Source: Rhodanobacter sp. MP7CTX1
Lineage (GTDB): Bacteria; Pseudomonadota; Gammaproteobacteria; Xanthomonadales; Rhodanobacteraceae
Reading direction: 5' to 3'
DNA: 64,000 nucleotides
Assembly: GCF_014205795.1 (NCBI RefSeq)
Contig: NZ_JACHCN010000013.1
Coordinates: 1-64,000, forward strand
Shown here: positions 43,576-52,857 of the stretch, one piece after another
Layout of the letters: the number at the start of each line of letters is the position of its first letter
How positions within the stretch are numbered: position 1 is the stretch's first letter
Program-made: the position numbers and the translations under genes
Notes under the pieces: generated by a model
Database searches by the model: none
What the model was told of the DNA's origin: nothing
Seen by the model: only the letters and a program-made list of their open reading frames with translations

Positions 43576-44421
43576 ATGTACGCCGAAACTTCTCCCATGC
43601 CGCCGTTGATGCCTCCCGCGCGGAACGAGGGGCATGCCGATGCGCGGCCTCCGAATCTGTGGGGGGCGTTGGGACTGATCTTGCTGTATTTCGTATTGCA
43701 GGCCGTGAGTAGCACGCTGGTTGTGCTGGCCATCGAAGTTGCAGAAGGTTTCAATCTACACGGCGGCGCGGCACATCTCGGTGCCACAGCTCAAGCCCTG
43801 CTGGCGCAACCGGACGTCCAGGCAGTGACGGCCATGCTCACACTGAGTGTGAGTGCATCACTGACCTTGCTGGTGGCACACCAGAAATGGCCCCGGCTGT
43901 GGTCGCTGGCATGGCCGCCGGGTTTCGGTTTCACGCTGCCGGCACGCCCGCAGTTCTTTGTGCTGGCGGTTGTCGTGGGCCTGGCTGCTCCGATGCTGGG
44001 GGGACTACTGACCCACCTGCTTGCGCACGACCACGACGTCAGCCAGAACATCCAGCAACTCGGCCGAGCTGCGCCTCCAGGGCTGCGCATCCTGCTGGTA
44101 CTTATCGTGACAAGCCTGGGGCCGCTGGTGGAAGAGCTGCTATTCCGCGGCGTGCTGCTGTCGGCACTGATCCAACTGGCGTGGATACGGCGATGGCGTG
44201 TCGGTTGGGCGGTAGTGCTCAGCTCGCTGGCATTCGCGCTGGTCCATCTGCCGGGCCTGCATTGGCAGTGGTACGCGCTGCCCCAGTTGATGCTGCTGGC
44301 GCTGGCACTGGCGTGGTTGCGGCTGCGCTCCGGCTCGATCTGGCCTGGGGTGCTGGCGCATGGTGCCTACAATCTGCTGGCGGTGGCCGCATGGTTTGCA
44401 GCGACCCACCTACCGGCTTGA
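43576..44421 (+). CDS. CPBP-family intramembrane metalloprotease
   Basis: 281 residues, about seven membrane segments. The family motifs are present: EELLFRGVLL (motif 1), FALVHLPG (motif 2) and HGAYNLLA (motif 3). The start could be at M1 or M8. Bacterial CPBP proteins act in membrane-protein processing or peptide maturation; nothing adjacent suggests a bacteriocin. It converges with maf, with three bases between stops. Confidence 0.88.
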   Translation: MYAETSPMPPLMPPARNEGHADARPPNLWGALGLILLYFVLQAVSSTLVVLAIEVAEGFNLHGGAAHLGATAQALLAQPDVQAVTAMLTLSVSASLTLLVAHQKWPRLWSLAWPPGFGFTLPARPQFFVLAVVVGLAAPMLGGLLTHLLAHDHDVSQNIQQLGRAAPPGLRILLVLIVTSLGPLVEELLFRGVLLSALIQLAWIRRWRVGWAVVLSSLAFALVHLPGLHWQWYALPQLMLLALALAWLRLRSGSIWPGVLAHGAYNLLAVAAWFAATHLPA

Positions 44422-44424
44422 TCT

Positions 44425-44997
44425 CTACGAAGAGGCCGCATTGAAACCGCGCAACAAACGCGCGGTTTCAAATACCGGCAAACCCATCACGCCGGAGTAG
44501 CTGCCTTCCAGGTGTTCGATGAGCAGGGCACCTCGACCCTGGATCGCATAGGCGCCCGCCTTTCCGAATGGTTCGCCGGTGGCAACATAGGCTTCGATGG
44601 TCGACTCGTCCAGCGTGGTGAAACGCACGCGTGAGATGCATGTTTCGGATCGCTCTTGCGCTGCACTGACCACCCACACCGCGGAAATTACCGCATGCGT
44701 TCGGCCCGACAATCGGCGCAACATGGCGGCGGCATCGTCCGCATCCCGCGGCTTGCCGAATACTTCGTCGTCGAGCACTACTTCGGTATCCGCACCCAGC
44801 ACCACGGCATCCTGCGCATTCACCAGGCTGGCCAATCCGGCACGCGCCTTGTCGCGTGCGACACGACTGACATAGTCCTGTGGCGACTCCCCCAGAGCAC
44901 GCTGCTCGGGCACATCGACATGGAGAGCGGTGAAATCGATGCCGAGCTGCTCTAGCAACTGGCGACGGCGCGGCGACTGCGAGGCGAGGTGGAGCAT
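44425..44997 (-). CDS. maf: Maf-family nucleotide pyrophosphatase
   Basis: 190 residues. Motifs [40 protein letters not shown] and the substrate-pocket [15 protein letters not shown] fit the YhdE/Maf group, which hydrolyses dTTP, UTP or modified pyrimidine nucleotides. It follows the GNAT gene in the rsfS-rlmH-GNAT-maf series. Its last codons lie within an 11-bp perfect inverted repeat. Confidence 0.9.
   Translation of the reverse strand: MLHLASQSPRRRQLLEQLGIDFTALHVDVPEQRALGESPQDYVSRVARDKARAGLASLVNAQDAVVLGADTEVVLDDEVFGKPRDADDAAAMLRRLSGRTHAVISAVWVVSAAQERSETCISRVRFTTLDESTIEAYVATGEPFGKAGAYAIQGRGALLIEHLEGSYSGVMGLPVFETARLLRGFNAASS
44441..44471. terminator. Hairpin at the maf/CPBP convergent end, overlapping maf
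   Basis: TTGAAACCGCG (44441-44451) and its exact inverse CGCGGTTTCAA (44461-44471), loop of nine. It lies within the last codons of maf and 20 bases past the CPBP stop. There is no U-run, so intrinsic termination is doubtful; mRNA 3'-end stabilisation is another possibility. Confidence 0.5.
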
Positions 44998-45038
44998 GGA
45001 GATTCCGGATCAGCGGCAGGACGCAAGCATAGCTGCGC

Positions 45039-45488
45039 TCAGAGCGCCAGGCCGTACTCGCAGAACTCTCGGTCACGCTGCCAGCCCAATGATTCGTACA
45101 ACGCCTGCGCCGCCGCGTTGTCCAGCGCGGTGGACAACGACAGGCTTGCCGCACCGAGCGACCGAGCCTCCTCTGCGGCCGCGTTGAGCAACGCCGCCGC
45201 CACACCCTGGCGACGCGCATTCGGAGATACGAAAAGGTCGTTGAGCAGGTACGTGCGCACCGTGCGCACTGAAGAGAACAATGGATACAGCTGGGTGAAA
45301 CCGATCCCTTCACCCTGCCCATTACGTGCAAGCAGAATCAGCGATTCACGCTGCCGCGAACGCTCCTCAAGAAAGCTGCGCGCGCGCGCGAGATCCGCCG
45401 GCTGACCGTAGAACTGACGATAGCCATCGAACAGCACCGCCAAGGCTTCGAGGTCGTGGATCGTGCCTTGTTGAATCTGAAAGGACAT
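45039..45488 (-). CDS. GNAT-family N-acetyltransferase
   Basis: 149 residues. GNAT motif A reads DLFVSPNARRQGVAAALLNA, the acetyl-CoA binding loop, and a C-terminal NAAAQALYESLGWQRDREF completes the fold. Substrate unknown. It lies between rlmH and maf. Confidence 0.88.
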   Translation of the reverse strand: MSFQIQQGTIHDLEALAVLFDGYRQFYGQPADLARARSFLEERSRQRESLILLARNGQGEGIGFTQLYPLFSSVRTVRTYLLNDLFVSPNARRQGVAAALLNAAAEEARSLGAASLSLSTALDNAAAQALYESLGWQRDREFCEYGLAL

Positions 45489-45504
45489 GCGGCTGGACGG
45501 CTTG

Positions 45505-45583
45505 GTAGGTTGGGTTGAGCGTAAGCGAAACCCAATATCAACGCATCCTCAGTGTGTTTCGCTGACGCTCAACCCAACCTACG
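45505..45583. repeat. Family C inverted pair
   Basis: GTAGGTTGGGTTGAGCGTAA through GCGAAACCCAA (45505-45535) and near-inverse GTGTTTCGCTGACGCTCAAC through CCAACCTACG (45554-45583). It lies between the rlmH stop and the GNAT start. Second pair at 49501-49592. Distantly similar to Family B (GTAGGTTGGG...GAGCG). Confidence 0.85.
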
Positions 45584-45589
45584 CACAGG

Positions 45590-46060
45590 TCAAGCCCTGT
45601 GATAGGGATGACCTGTTGCGATGGTGGTGGCGCGATAGAGCTGCTCGGCCAGCACCAGTCGCACCAGCATGTGTGGTAGGGTCAGCGGCCCCAGTGACCA
45701 GCTTTGTTCGGCGCGCGCCAGCACTTCGGGTGCGTGGCCGTCCGGCCCCCCGATCAGGAACGCAAGATCGCGCCCTGCCATGCGCCACTTCGACAGCTGT
45801 TCGGCCAGCTCCTCGCTGGACCACGTTTTGCCACGGCCATCGAGCGCGACGACATGCGTATCGCGCGGCAAGGCGGCGAGGATCGCCGTGCCTTCCTCGT
45901 GAATCGCGCGGGTGTCATCGCGGCCTTTGCCACGCAGGCCAGGTTTCAGTTCAACCAGTTCGAGTGGCAGCTCATGCGAGAGCCGCTTGCGGTATTCGGC
46001 AAAGCCTTCCGCCACCCAGCCGGGCATGCGTTCGCCAACAGCGATCAGGCGTGCGCGCAT
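45590..46060 (-). CDS. rlmH: 23S rRNA pseudouridine1915 N3-methyltransferase RlmH
   Basis: 156 residues, the normal length. SPOUT knot motifs LIGGPDGHAPEVL and LGPLTLPHMLVRLVLAEQLY, and the ending HPYHR that contacts the substrate. It methylates pseudouridine 1915 on 70S ribosomes. Downstream of rsfS, as in most gammaproteobacteria. Confidence 0.97.
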   Translation of the reverse strand: MRARLIAVGERMPGWVAEGFAEYRKRLSHELPLELVELKPGLRGKGRDDTRAIHEEGTAILAALPRDTHVVALDGRGKTWSSEELAEQLSKWRMAGRDLAFLIGGPDGHAPEVLARAEQSWSLGPLTLPHMLVRLVLAEQLYRATTIATGHPYHRA

Positions 46061-46165
46061 GCCACGCTCTTATCAAACAAAACGCGCGAAGCGCCGCGTT
46101 TGCCTCCTCTCCCCAGCCGGGAGAGAATTGAAGTGGCCCCATCTTGCGGCTCACCCCACACGAAG

Positions 46166-46552
46166 TCAGCCAGCTTGCGCGGTATCGGCGTCGTGCCCGT
46201 GGTCGCCCACCGTCCACAGGCGCTCGAGGCCGTAGAACTCGCGGATGCGCGGCAACATCACATGGACGATCACGTCGCCCAGATCCACCAGCACCCATTC
46301 ACCCTCGACCTCGCCTTCCACGCCCAGCGGCATCACGCCCGCCTTCTTGGCAAACTTGGCGACTTCGTCGGCAATCGATTTCACATGGCGCGCCGAGGTG
46401 CCGGAGGCAATCACCAGCAGGTCAGCGATGGAGGTCTTGCCGCGAACGTCGATCTCGCGAACGTCCTTGGCTTTCAGTTCTTCCAGCGCGTCGATGACCG
46501 ACTTGCGCAGGGTGGCCGTGGTAACGGACTTGTTCGTACGGGCAGTACTCAA
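46166..46552 (-). CDS. rsfS: Ribosomal silencing factor RsfS
   Basis: 128 residues if translation starts at the TTG at 46552, which has GAGG at the right distance; the frame itself continues to 46621 without an ATG in a good place. [20 protein letters not shown] and [17 protein letters not shown] and [20 protein letters not shown] define the family, which binds L14 and blocks subunit joining under starvation. In related genomes nadD precedes it directly; here about 6.6 kb of other genes intervene. Confidence 0.9.
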   Translation of the reverse strand: MSTARTNKSVTTATLRKSVIDALEELKAKDVREIDVRGKTSIADLLVIASGTSARHVKSIADEVAKFAKKAGVMPLGVEGEVEGEWVLVDLGDVIVHVMLPRIREFYGLERLWTVGDHGHDADTAQAG

Positions 46553-46640
46553 GAGGGAGAGCCTCAATGCGTGATCGCAGCGCGAAATGGCGCGGGCGCA
46601 GTATAACCGCCCTGCCGTCAAGGGGTATTTTGGAGCCTTA

Positions 46641-47723
46641 TCAGGGCTCCAGCGTCCGCTTGGCCAGCCGGTACTCGTACATCAGGCGGGCTACCAGTTC
46701 GGCAGCCGGTTGCGGACGGACCAGACTGGCCGCCTGCCCGCACCATTCGGACAGCAGATCACCGCGTCCGGCCGCGGCGGCGGCCCGGCGCAATGGGGCC
46801 GTGAGCGCGTTCAGTATCGGATACGGCAGACCCTGCGCGGCCGAAGGCATCGCCTCGACGAAGCGGTTGCGCAAGCCGCGCGCCGCCCGGCCTGAGAAGC
46901 CGCGGATGGTCGTGACCTGGTAATCCTCGACACGCGGCAGATCCTGCTTCCAGGCCTCGGCCGCCGAACATTCCGGGCAGGTGAGGAAGGCGGTACCCAG
47001 TTGACTCGCCGCCGCGCCCAGAATTTCAGCCGCCAGCACGCCGCGGCCATCCATGATGCCGCCGGCAGCAATCAGCGGAACATCCCTTGAATAGGCTGCC
47101 ATCGCGCGCACCGCCAGCGGCAGCAGCGCAAACAGGCCGATCATGCCGTCCTCGGCATCGTGCAGGAAGGTGCTGCGGTGGCCGCCGGCTTCAGCTCCCT
47201 GCAAGGACACGGCATCGGCGCCGCCGTCGGCCCAGGCACGCGCCTCGTCTACCGTGGTCGCGGTGCCGATAACGTAGATGTCGCGCTGCTTAAGTTCGCG
47301 CAACTGCGCCGGAGTGATCACGCCAAACGCAAACATCGCCACCGCCGGTCGCGCCTCGCACAGGGCGGCGAACTGGTCGGAATAGCGCGGCGCCCATTGC
47401 GCCGGCATGCTGGTGCGCACGCCAAGGCCCTCGCGTGCCATCAACGCATCAAGCTGTTCGCGCGCTTTCGCCACCGCCTCCAGATCGGCTTCGAACGCGT
47501 CCGGCAATATGAACAGGCCGATCGCATACGGACGATCGCTGAGCGCACGGATCTGTGCCGCCTGATCGAGGATCGCCTGTGGTTCCAGATAGCCCGCGCC
47601 GAGCGACCCGAGGCCACCTGCGTTGGACACAGCCGCCACCAGGGACGGTGGCGTAGAGCCGGACATCGGCGCCTGAATCAACGGATGTTCGATATCGAGA
47701 CGGCGGGTGAATGGTGAGCTCAT
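46641..47723 (-). CDS. Nitronate monooxygenase-type FMN oxidoreductase
   Basis: 360 residues. FMN-binding TIM barrel with [30 protein letters not shown] (catalytic His of nitronate monooxygenases), [13 protein letters not shown] and [10 protein letters not shown]. Such enzymes oxidise alkyl nitronates, for instance propionate-3-nitronate, although some relatives are NAD(P)H:quinone reductases. Its stop lies about 90 bp beyond the rsfS start, on the same strand. Confidence 0.85.
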   Translation of the reverse strand: MSSPFTRRLDIEHPLIQAPMSGSTPPSLVAAVSNAGGLGSLGAGYLEPQAILDQAAQIRALSDRPYAIGLFILPDAFEADLEAVAKAREQLDALMAREGLGVRTSMPAQWAPRYSDQFAALCEARPAVAMFAFGVITPAQLRELKQRDIYVIGTATTVDEARAWADGGADAVSLQGAEAGGHRSTFLHDAEDGMIGLFALLPLAVRAMAAYSRDVPLIAAGGIMDGRGVLAAEILGAAASQLGTAFLTCPECSAAEAWKQDLPRVEDYQVTTIRGFSGRAARGLRNRFVEAMPSAAQGLPYPILNALTAPLRRAAAAAGRGDLLSEWCGQAASLVRPQPAAELVARLMYEYRLAKRTLEP

Positions 47724-47803
47724 GCTTCACGTCCTGCGGCTGATTGACGGCCAAGTATCCGCCGCTCCCGGGCGCGGAGGAAGTGAAGCCGGGTCGCTTG
47801 GAC

Positions 47804-48493
47804 CTACCCCAGCCCGGCCACGATGTTCACCGTGATCGCGATGATGAACACGTTGAAAAAGAACGAGATCACGCTGTGCAGCAACGCCACGCGACGCAAG
47901 TATCGACTGGTGATCTGCACATCGGAAACCTGGAACGTCATGCCGATAACGATCGCGAAATAGGCGAAATCCCAGTAATCCGGCGTCTTCGTATCGGGAA
48001 ACTCGAGCCCTGAATGTTTATCGCCCTGATCGCCATAAAAACCGTGCGCATAGTGGATCGCAAACATGGTGTTGAGAAACATCCAGCACAGCACCACGCT
48101 GACCGCACCGACCACCACGGTCATTGCGCCACCCGTCTTGGCCGCATGCAGCTCGTTGCTCAGTGCCACCATCACCACCGTCGACAGCACCACGCCACTC
48201 CACAGGACTCCCCAACGCCCGGAATCCTGCTCCTTCGCCTGGGTGCGCATGGCCGTCGGTGTGGCCCGGTTGAACATCCGCGCCAGGATGGACAGAAACA
48301 CCACGGCGCCGAGGTCGAATCCCAGCAACACGGCAATCGTCGGCTTCAATCCGGCAACCACCAGCAAGACACTGACGACAATGAAAATCGACAGTGAAAT
48401 GAGCATCCGCGGCCTGACTTTCAGAAAGTGAAATGGCTGCCAGCGGCGTTTGTTCGGTGGCGGCGTCAAGCTCGCCTTGTCTGCACCGCTCAT
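47804..48493 (-). CDS. DUF1345 membrane protein
   Basis: 229 residues from ATG 48493, five or so hydrophobic segments (LISLSIFIVVSVLLVVAGLK onward). The C-terminal half, AIHYAHGFYGDQGDKHSGLE through PDYWDFAYFAIVIGMTFQ and SDVQITSRYLRRVALLHSVI, matches the DUF1345 family. Function unknown. Confidence 0.88.
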   Translation of the reverse strand: MSGADKASLTPPPNKRRWQPFHFLKVRPRMLISLSIFIVVSVLLVVAGLKPTIAVLLGFDLGAVVFLSILARMFNRATPTAMRTQAKEQDSGRWGVLWSGVVLSTVVMVALSNELHAAKTGGAMTVVVGAVSVVLCWMFLNTMFAIHYAHGFYGDQGDKHSGLEFPDTKTPDYWDFAYFAIVIGMTFQVSDVQITSRYLRRVALLHSVISFFFNVFIIAITVNIVAGLG

Positions 48494-48620
48494 GCGTGAC
48501 ACCACAACGGCGCGGTCATCGGCAGCATCACGACGACTATCGACAGATCGGCACGATTGGACAAGAAAACCTCCCGCATACCCGGCGCAATGCCCGGTCA
48601 AGCGGCCATGATAATGGGAC

Positions 48621-48896
48621 TCACACGCACAAATCCTGATATTCCGGATGCCGTTTTATCCACGCCGATGCGTACGAACAGGCCGGCACCACCTTCCAGT
48701 GTTCTGCCCGCGCCGCCTCCATGGCCGTCTGTACCAGCGCCGACGCGATGCCGCGACTACCCACCTCAGCCGGCACCCCGGTGTGGGTGATCGTCATCAC
48801 GCCAGCGGCGAGGGTGTAATCAAGCTCGCAATCCGCACCATCCACCTGCGTTTCAAATCGATGCGCGACACGATCGTGGCTAATGGTAAACGGCAT
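48621..48896 (-). CDS. YjdJ-like small GNAT acetyltransferase
   Basis: 91 residues from ATG 48896. The compact GNAT fold of the COG2388/YjdJ group: FETQVDGADCELDYTLAAGV, MTITHTGVPAEVGSRGIASA and KVVPACSYASAWIKRHPEY. Substrate unknown. The longer open frame upstream is not supported by any start signal. Confidence 0.85.
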   Translation of the reverse strand: MPFTISHDRVAHRFETQVDGADCELDYTLAAGVMTITHTGVPAEVGSRGIASALVQTAMEAARAEHWKVVPACSYASAWIKRHPEYQDLCV

Positions 48897-49046
48897 ACGC
48901 ATCCCAACCCGGGCGAGGAAAACGCCGAGCATACGGCTTGATGGCGATAACTGCAGGTGAAACCGGAGCGCCGATTCCTTCGCGCGGTCTGCATGAACCG
49001 GCCGACACACTGACTGCTTGCCCAGCACACCCCACAGGAGAACCCT

Positions 49047-49472
49047 ATGAAGAAATCCGCATCCGCCCACTGGTCCGGCGGCCTCATGGACGGCCAAGGC
49101 AGCATCACGACGGAAACTCCCGCGCTGCGCGAGGCGCCGTACGGTTTCAAATCCCGTTTTGAAAGTGGCCCAGGCACCAACCCGGAAGAGTTGATCGCGG
49201 CAGCCCATGCCGCATGCTTTTCGATGTCGCTTTCGCTCGGGCTGGGCAATGCCGGGCTCACGGCGGACAGCATCGATACCAAGGCCGTGGTGACGCTGGA
49301 CAAGGATGGCGACGGCTTTTCGATCACCACGTCGCACCTCACCTGCAAAGCCAAGGTGCCCGGTACCGACGCGGCCACGTTCGCCAAGATCGCCCAGGCA
49401 AGCAAGGAAGGTTGTCCGGTATCGAAGGTGCTCAAGGCGACCATCACGCTGGATGCCGTGCTGGACAGTTGA
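49047..49472 (+). CDS. osmC: Osmotically inducible peroxidase OsmC
   Basis: 141 residues with CAGGAG upstream of the ATG. Closely follows E. coli OsmC: SRFESGPGTNPEELIAAAHA, then the peroxidatic Cys57 in AACFSM and the resolving Cys123 in EGCPVSKV. It reduces organic hydroperoxides. The 150 bp in front hold the promoter region only; no element recognised. Confidence 0.95.
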   Translation: MKKSASAHWSGGLMDGQGSITTETPALREAPYGFKSRFESGPGTNPEELIAAAHAACFSMSLSLGLGNAGLTADSIDTKAVVTLDKDGDGFSITTSHLTCKAKVPGTDAATFAKIAQASKEGCPVSKVLKATITLDAVLDS

Positions 49473-49500
49473 ACGCCAGCCAGCGCGCCCGACGGGCGTG

Positions 49501-49592
49501 TGTAGATTGGCGGTGAGCGTATGCGAACCCCAACTGGGCAGGCCTCGATGTCGGGTTTCGCTGGCGCTCAACCCAACCTACAAAGCGACTCC
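49501..49592. repeat. Family C inverted pair, diverged
   Basis: TGTAGATTGGCGGTGAGCGT through GCGAACCCCAAC (49501-49533) and GTCGGGTTTCGCTGGCGCTC through AACCCAACCTACA (49560 region, to 49592). The left arm has decayed from the 45505 copy. It lies between convergent osmC and the GGDEF gene. Confidence 0.8.
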
Positions 49593-49599
49593 GCTGGAC

Positions 49600-50799
49600 T
49601 TAGGCTGGCAACGCAAGGTCGTCATCTTCGAACGCTGCGGTCGCCATCACCCGATTGCGACCCGCACGTTTGGCGGCGTACAGCGCCTTGTCGGCGCGTT
49701 TCAACACCGCCGACCCATCACTCTCGGCCGGCGCGGCCACGGCTACCCCGACCGACACGGTAAGTTGCAGCACATGGTCATCGATCAGCATCGGGGTGCT
49801 CTCGACCATCAGCCGGATGCGCTCGCCGAGCAGTAATGCAGCGGGCAGATCGATCCCCGGCGACAGCACCACGAACTCCTCACCGCCGACGCGGCCGATC
49901 ACGTCGCTCTCGCGCAAGGTGGCTCGAATGCGCGATACCAGCGCGCGCAGCACCTTGTCGCCGCTGCTGTGACCGAAACGGTCGTTGACACTCTTGAAAT
50001 GGTCGGCATCAAGCATCAACACGCCTAGCGATTGTCGCTGCCTGATGGCCCGATCCAGCAGTTGCGCGGTTGATTCGTCGATCGCCAGCCGGTTGTTCAC
50101 CCCGGTCAGCGGATCGATCCGCGCCAGCGTATGCAACTCCTGCTGCAGGATCTCGTTGTAGAGCAGCAGAAACCCGATGCTGGCAAACAGGGGTTGTTGT
50201 CCGGAGAACAGGATGTAAATGAAATTGGTGGCGGACGGCGCGCTGATCTGATCGGGCGGATTGACGCCCAGCCAGAGCTCGCCGTTGCGCCACACCACGA
50301 GCACGAACGCCAGCACGCTGATCAGTAGCAGCAGATTGCGTGCCCGCGAGCCCCGTGGCTGCAAGCGGCTGCGCAGTGCCTCGATGTTCAGCAGGATATA
50401 GAGCGCGACGGCGAAGGAACCCCACAATACCCGGTGGCGATAGTCCACTTCGATCAGACCGAACCATGCGACGCCCAGCCAGCCGACGACGCCAATCGCC
50501 AGTACCAGGCGCCACCGCAACGGTTCGCCAAGCAACATCCGCAGCGCGACGACGCAGATGCCCTGCGAGATCAGGCTGAGCCCATTGCCGCCCAACAGCA
50601 GCAGTAGGGGCGAAACATAGGCACGCAACACCAGGATGCCCCAGCCCGCCGCTTCCAGCCCCAGGGCAAGAGCGCGGATGCGCAAGCTGGTACGTGCGCG
50701 ACCCACATCACCGTGGATACCGACCCATAGCATCAACGCCAACACCGCAGCCTGCACGGCGGTGATCAGCGACAGCGTGTCGATATGAAGAGGCAGCAT
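49600..50799 (-). CDS. Membrane-bound diguanylate cyclase
   Basis: 399 residues. The N-terminal half has about six hydrophobic segments (sensor of unknown ligand). The C-terminal GGDEF domain has an intact active site, RVGGEEFVVL, and an intact inhibitory site RESD five residues before it, so an active, product-inhibited c-di-GMP synthase is predicted. It sits among the accessory genes between rsfS and nadD and is separate from fimX at 7340. Confidence 0.92.
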   Translation of the reverse strand: MLPLHIDTLSLITAVQAAVLALMLWVGIHGDVGRARTSLRIRALALGLEAAGWGILVLRAYVSPLLLLLGGNGLSLISQGICVVALRMLLGEPLRWRLVLAIGVVGWLGVAWFGLIEVDYRHRVLWGSFAVALYILLNIEALRSRLQPRGSRARNLLLLISVLAFVLVVWRNGELWLGVNPPDQISAPSATNFIYILFSGQQPLFASIGFLLLYNEILQQELHTLARIDPLTGVNNRLAIDESTAQLLDRAIRQRQSLGVLMLDADHFKSVNDRFGHSSGDKVLRALVSRIRATLRESDVIGRVGGEEFVVLSPGIDLPAALLLGERIRLMVESTPMLIDDHVLQLTVSVGVAVAAPAESDGSAVLKRADKALYAAKRAGRNRVMATAAFEDDDLALPA

Positions 50800-50985
50800 G
50801 CGCGCTCGGGTCAGATGGGACGGGTTGATCCTTTGTTGCCTGTTGTACCACCCCTTCGGTCGGCCACGCTTGCGCGGCTATCACGGTAGCGATGGTCATG
50901 TTATCGGCCGATTCCGAGAAACTTGAGCGTTGACAGGCCGCCGCGTTTCGCTACTTTCAGTGGCTGGAATCTCTCTGGAAGCAGG

Positions 50986-52857
50986 ATGGCCACGCTCATT
51001 CCGACCCGAAACGGCTGTCTACCCCGCATGACCGGAGGCGAGAAGCGCTTTTCCGAACGATTGGAGACCAAGCTCGAAGACGACTATCTGCTCTGGTACG
51101 ACGTGCCGGTGGGGCTGAAACAGCGCCGTCCTGATTTCGTCGTCTTCCATCCGCGTCGCGGCATGCTGGTGCTGGAAGTGAAGGACTGGAAGCCGGACAC
51201 CATCCGCCACGCCGACAGTACCCAGTTCACCCTGATCACCGATCGCGGGCTGGTGAAGGAGGCCAATCCGCTGCTGCAGGCACGTGCTTACGCGCTGGAA
51301 ATCGGCGTTGTCCTGGAACGCGACCCCGCACTGCGCCACCCTCCCTCCAGCCATTACGCCGGCAAGCTGGTGATGCCATGGGCATACGGCGTGGTGCTGG
51401 CCAACATCAGTCGCCAGCAGTTCGTCGACGGCGAACTTGACGCGGTGATCCCGGGGCACCTGGCGATCTGCCGAGACGAGATTTACGACGGCGTCGAGCC
51501 CGAAGCGTTCCAGGAGCGGCTATGGGCGATGTTCCCCCAGGTATTTCCCACGGCGTTGACCCTGCCGCAAATCGACCGCGTACGCTGGCATCTGTTTCCG
51601 GAAATTCGCGTTTCGCCCGGCGAAGGCCAGTTCGGCCTGTTCGACAACATCGCGACCGGCACCACCAAGTCATTGGAAATCCCCGACCTGATCAAGGTGA
51701 TGGACGCACAACAGGAACAGCTCGCCCGCTCGCTTGGCGACGAGCATCGGGTCATCCACGGCGTCGCCGGCTCCGGCAAGACCATGATCCTGGGCTTTCG
51801 CGCAATGCAACTGGCGTGCGAACTTGCCAAACCGGTACTGGTGCTTTGCTACAACAAGACGCTGGCCGCGCGCCTCGGCCAGCTGATGGGTGAGCGCGGC
51901 CTGGCCGACAAGGTCGACGTGCGCAACTTCCATTCGTGGTGCTACCAGATGCTCCAGGCCTACCACGTGCCGCTACCGGAGAAAGACGAGAACTATTTTC
52001 CGGCGATGGTCGCGAAGGTCATGGAAGGGGTCGAACGCGGTCAGATTCCGCGCTTCCAGTATGGCGCCGTGCTGATTGACGAAGGTCACGACTTCGAGCC
52101 GGACTGGTACAAGCTGATCGTGCAGATGATCGACCCCAACACCAACTCGCTATTGGTGCTGTATGACGATGCGCAAAACATCAATGGCAGTGCCAGTCGA
52201 CGCAAGTTCACCTGGAAGAGTCTCGGCGTGCAGGCGCAGGGACGCACGACCATCCTCAAGCTCAACTACCGCAACACGCTGGAAATCCTTGCCGTCGCGC
52301 GCAGCTTCGCGAACGAACTGCTCGATGCACAGGCCGGCCAAGACGATGGCGTCCCGCTGATCGCGCCGGAAAGCGCAGGCCGCAGGGGCGCGTTGCCGGA
52401 GCTGATCCGGGTCGAACACGCCCGCGACGAACTGCCCTGCCTGGTGCAGCGCATCCGCGATGAGCAGGCCCGTGGTCGCCGCCTCGACGACATCGCGGTG
52501 CTTTATCGCTATGGCTGGCAAGGCGACAAGCTGCGCGAAGCATTGACCCGCGCCGACATTCCCTGCCGCCTCGCCGAGGGCAAGGACAAGAGCTCGCTGT
52601 TCTTGGTCAAGGATTGCGTGAAGCTGATCACCATGCACTCCAGCAAGGGCCTGGAGTTTCCGCTGGTGATCATCCCCTACCTCGGCCAACTGCCGAAACC
52701 CGGCGAAGACGAATCGCATGAGGCCCGTCTGCTCTACGTTGCCATGACCCGCGCCACCGAACGCCTGCTGCTGATCCATCACGAAGATTCGGTATTCAGC
52801 AAGCGCATCCGCGATTCGATCAACGAAGTGCAGGGGCAGCTGGAGCTTAGTGCGTGA
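50986..52857 (+). CDS. NERD-nuclease / superfamily I helicase fusion
   Basis: 623 residues from ATG 50986, which has a purine-rich upstream sequence; the frame is open to 50923. The N-terminal NERD domain shows the PD-(D/E)xK-like residues Asp50 (RRPDFVVFHP), Glu64 and Lys66 (LVLEVKDWK). The helicase has Walker A GVAGSGKT (259-266), Walker B LIDEGHD (363-369), LITMHSSKGLEFPLVI and LLYVAMTRATERL. It is a UvrD-like enzyme with its own nuclease-like domain. Such fusions are widespread, often in accessory DNA, and mostly unstudied. The last bases overlap the next gene (GTGA). Confidence 0.88.
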   Translation: MATLIPTRNGCLPRMTGGEKRFSERLETKLEDDYLLWYDVPVGLKQRRPDFVVFHPRRGMLVLEVKDWKPDTIRHADSTQFTLITDRGLVKEANPLLQARAYALEIGVVLERDPALRHPPSSHYAGKLVMPWAYGVVLANISRQQFVDGELDAVIPGHLAICRDEIYDGVEPEAFQERLWAMFPQVFPTALTLPQIDRVRWHLFPEIRVSPGEGQFGLFDNIATGTTKSLEIPDLIKVMDAQQEQLARSLGDEHRVIHGVAGSGKTMILGFRAMQLACELAKPVLVLCYNKTLAARLGQLMGERGLADKVDVRNFHSWCYQMLQAYHVPLPEKDENYFPAMVAKVMEGVERGQIPRFQYGAVLIDEGHDFEPDWYKLIVQMIDPNTNSLLVLYDDAQNINGSASRRKFTWKSLGVQAQGRTTILKLNYRNTLEILAVARSFANELLDAQAGQDDGVPLIAPESAGRRGALPELIRVEHARDELPCLVQRIRDEQARGRRLDDIAVLYRYGWQGDKLREALTRADIPCRLAEGKDKSSLFLVKDCVKLITMHSSKGLEFPLVIIPYLGQLPKPGEDESHEARLLYVAMTRATERLLLIHHEDSVFSKRIRDSINEVQGQLELSA

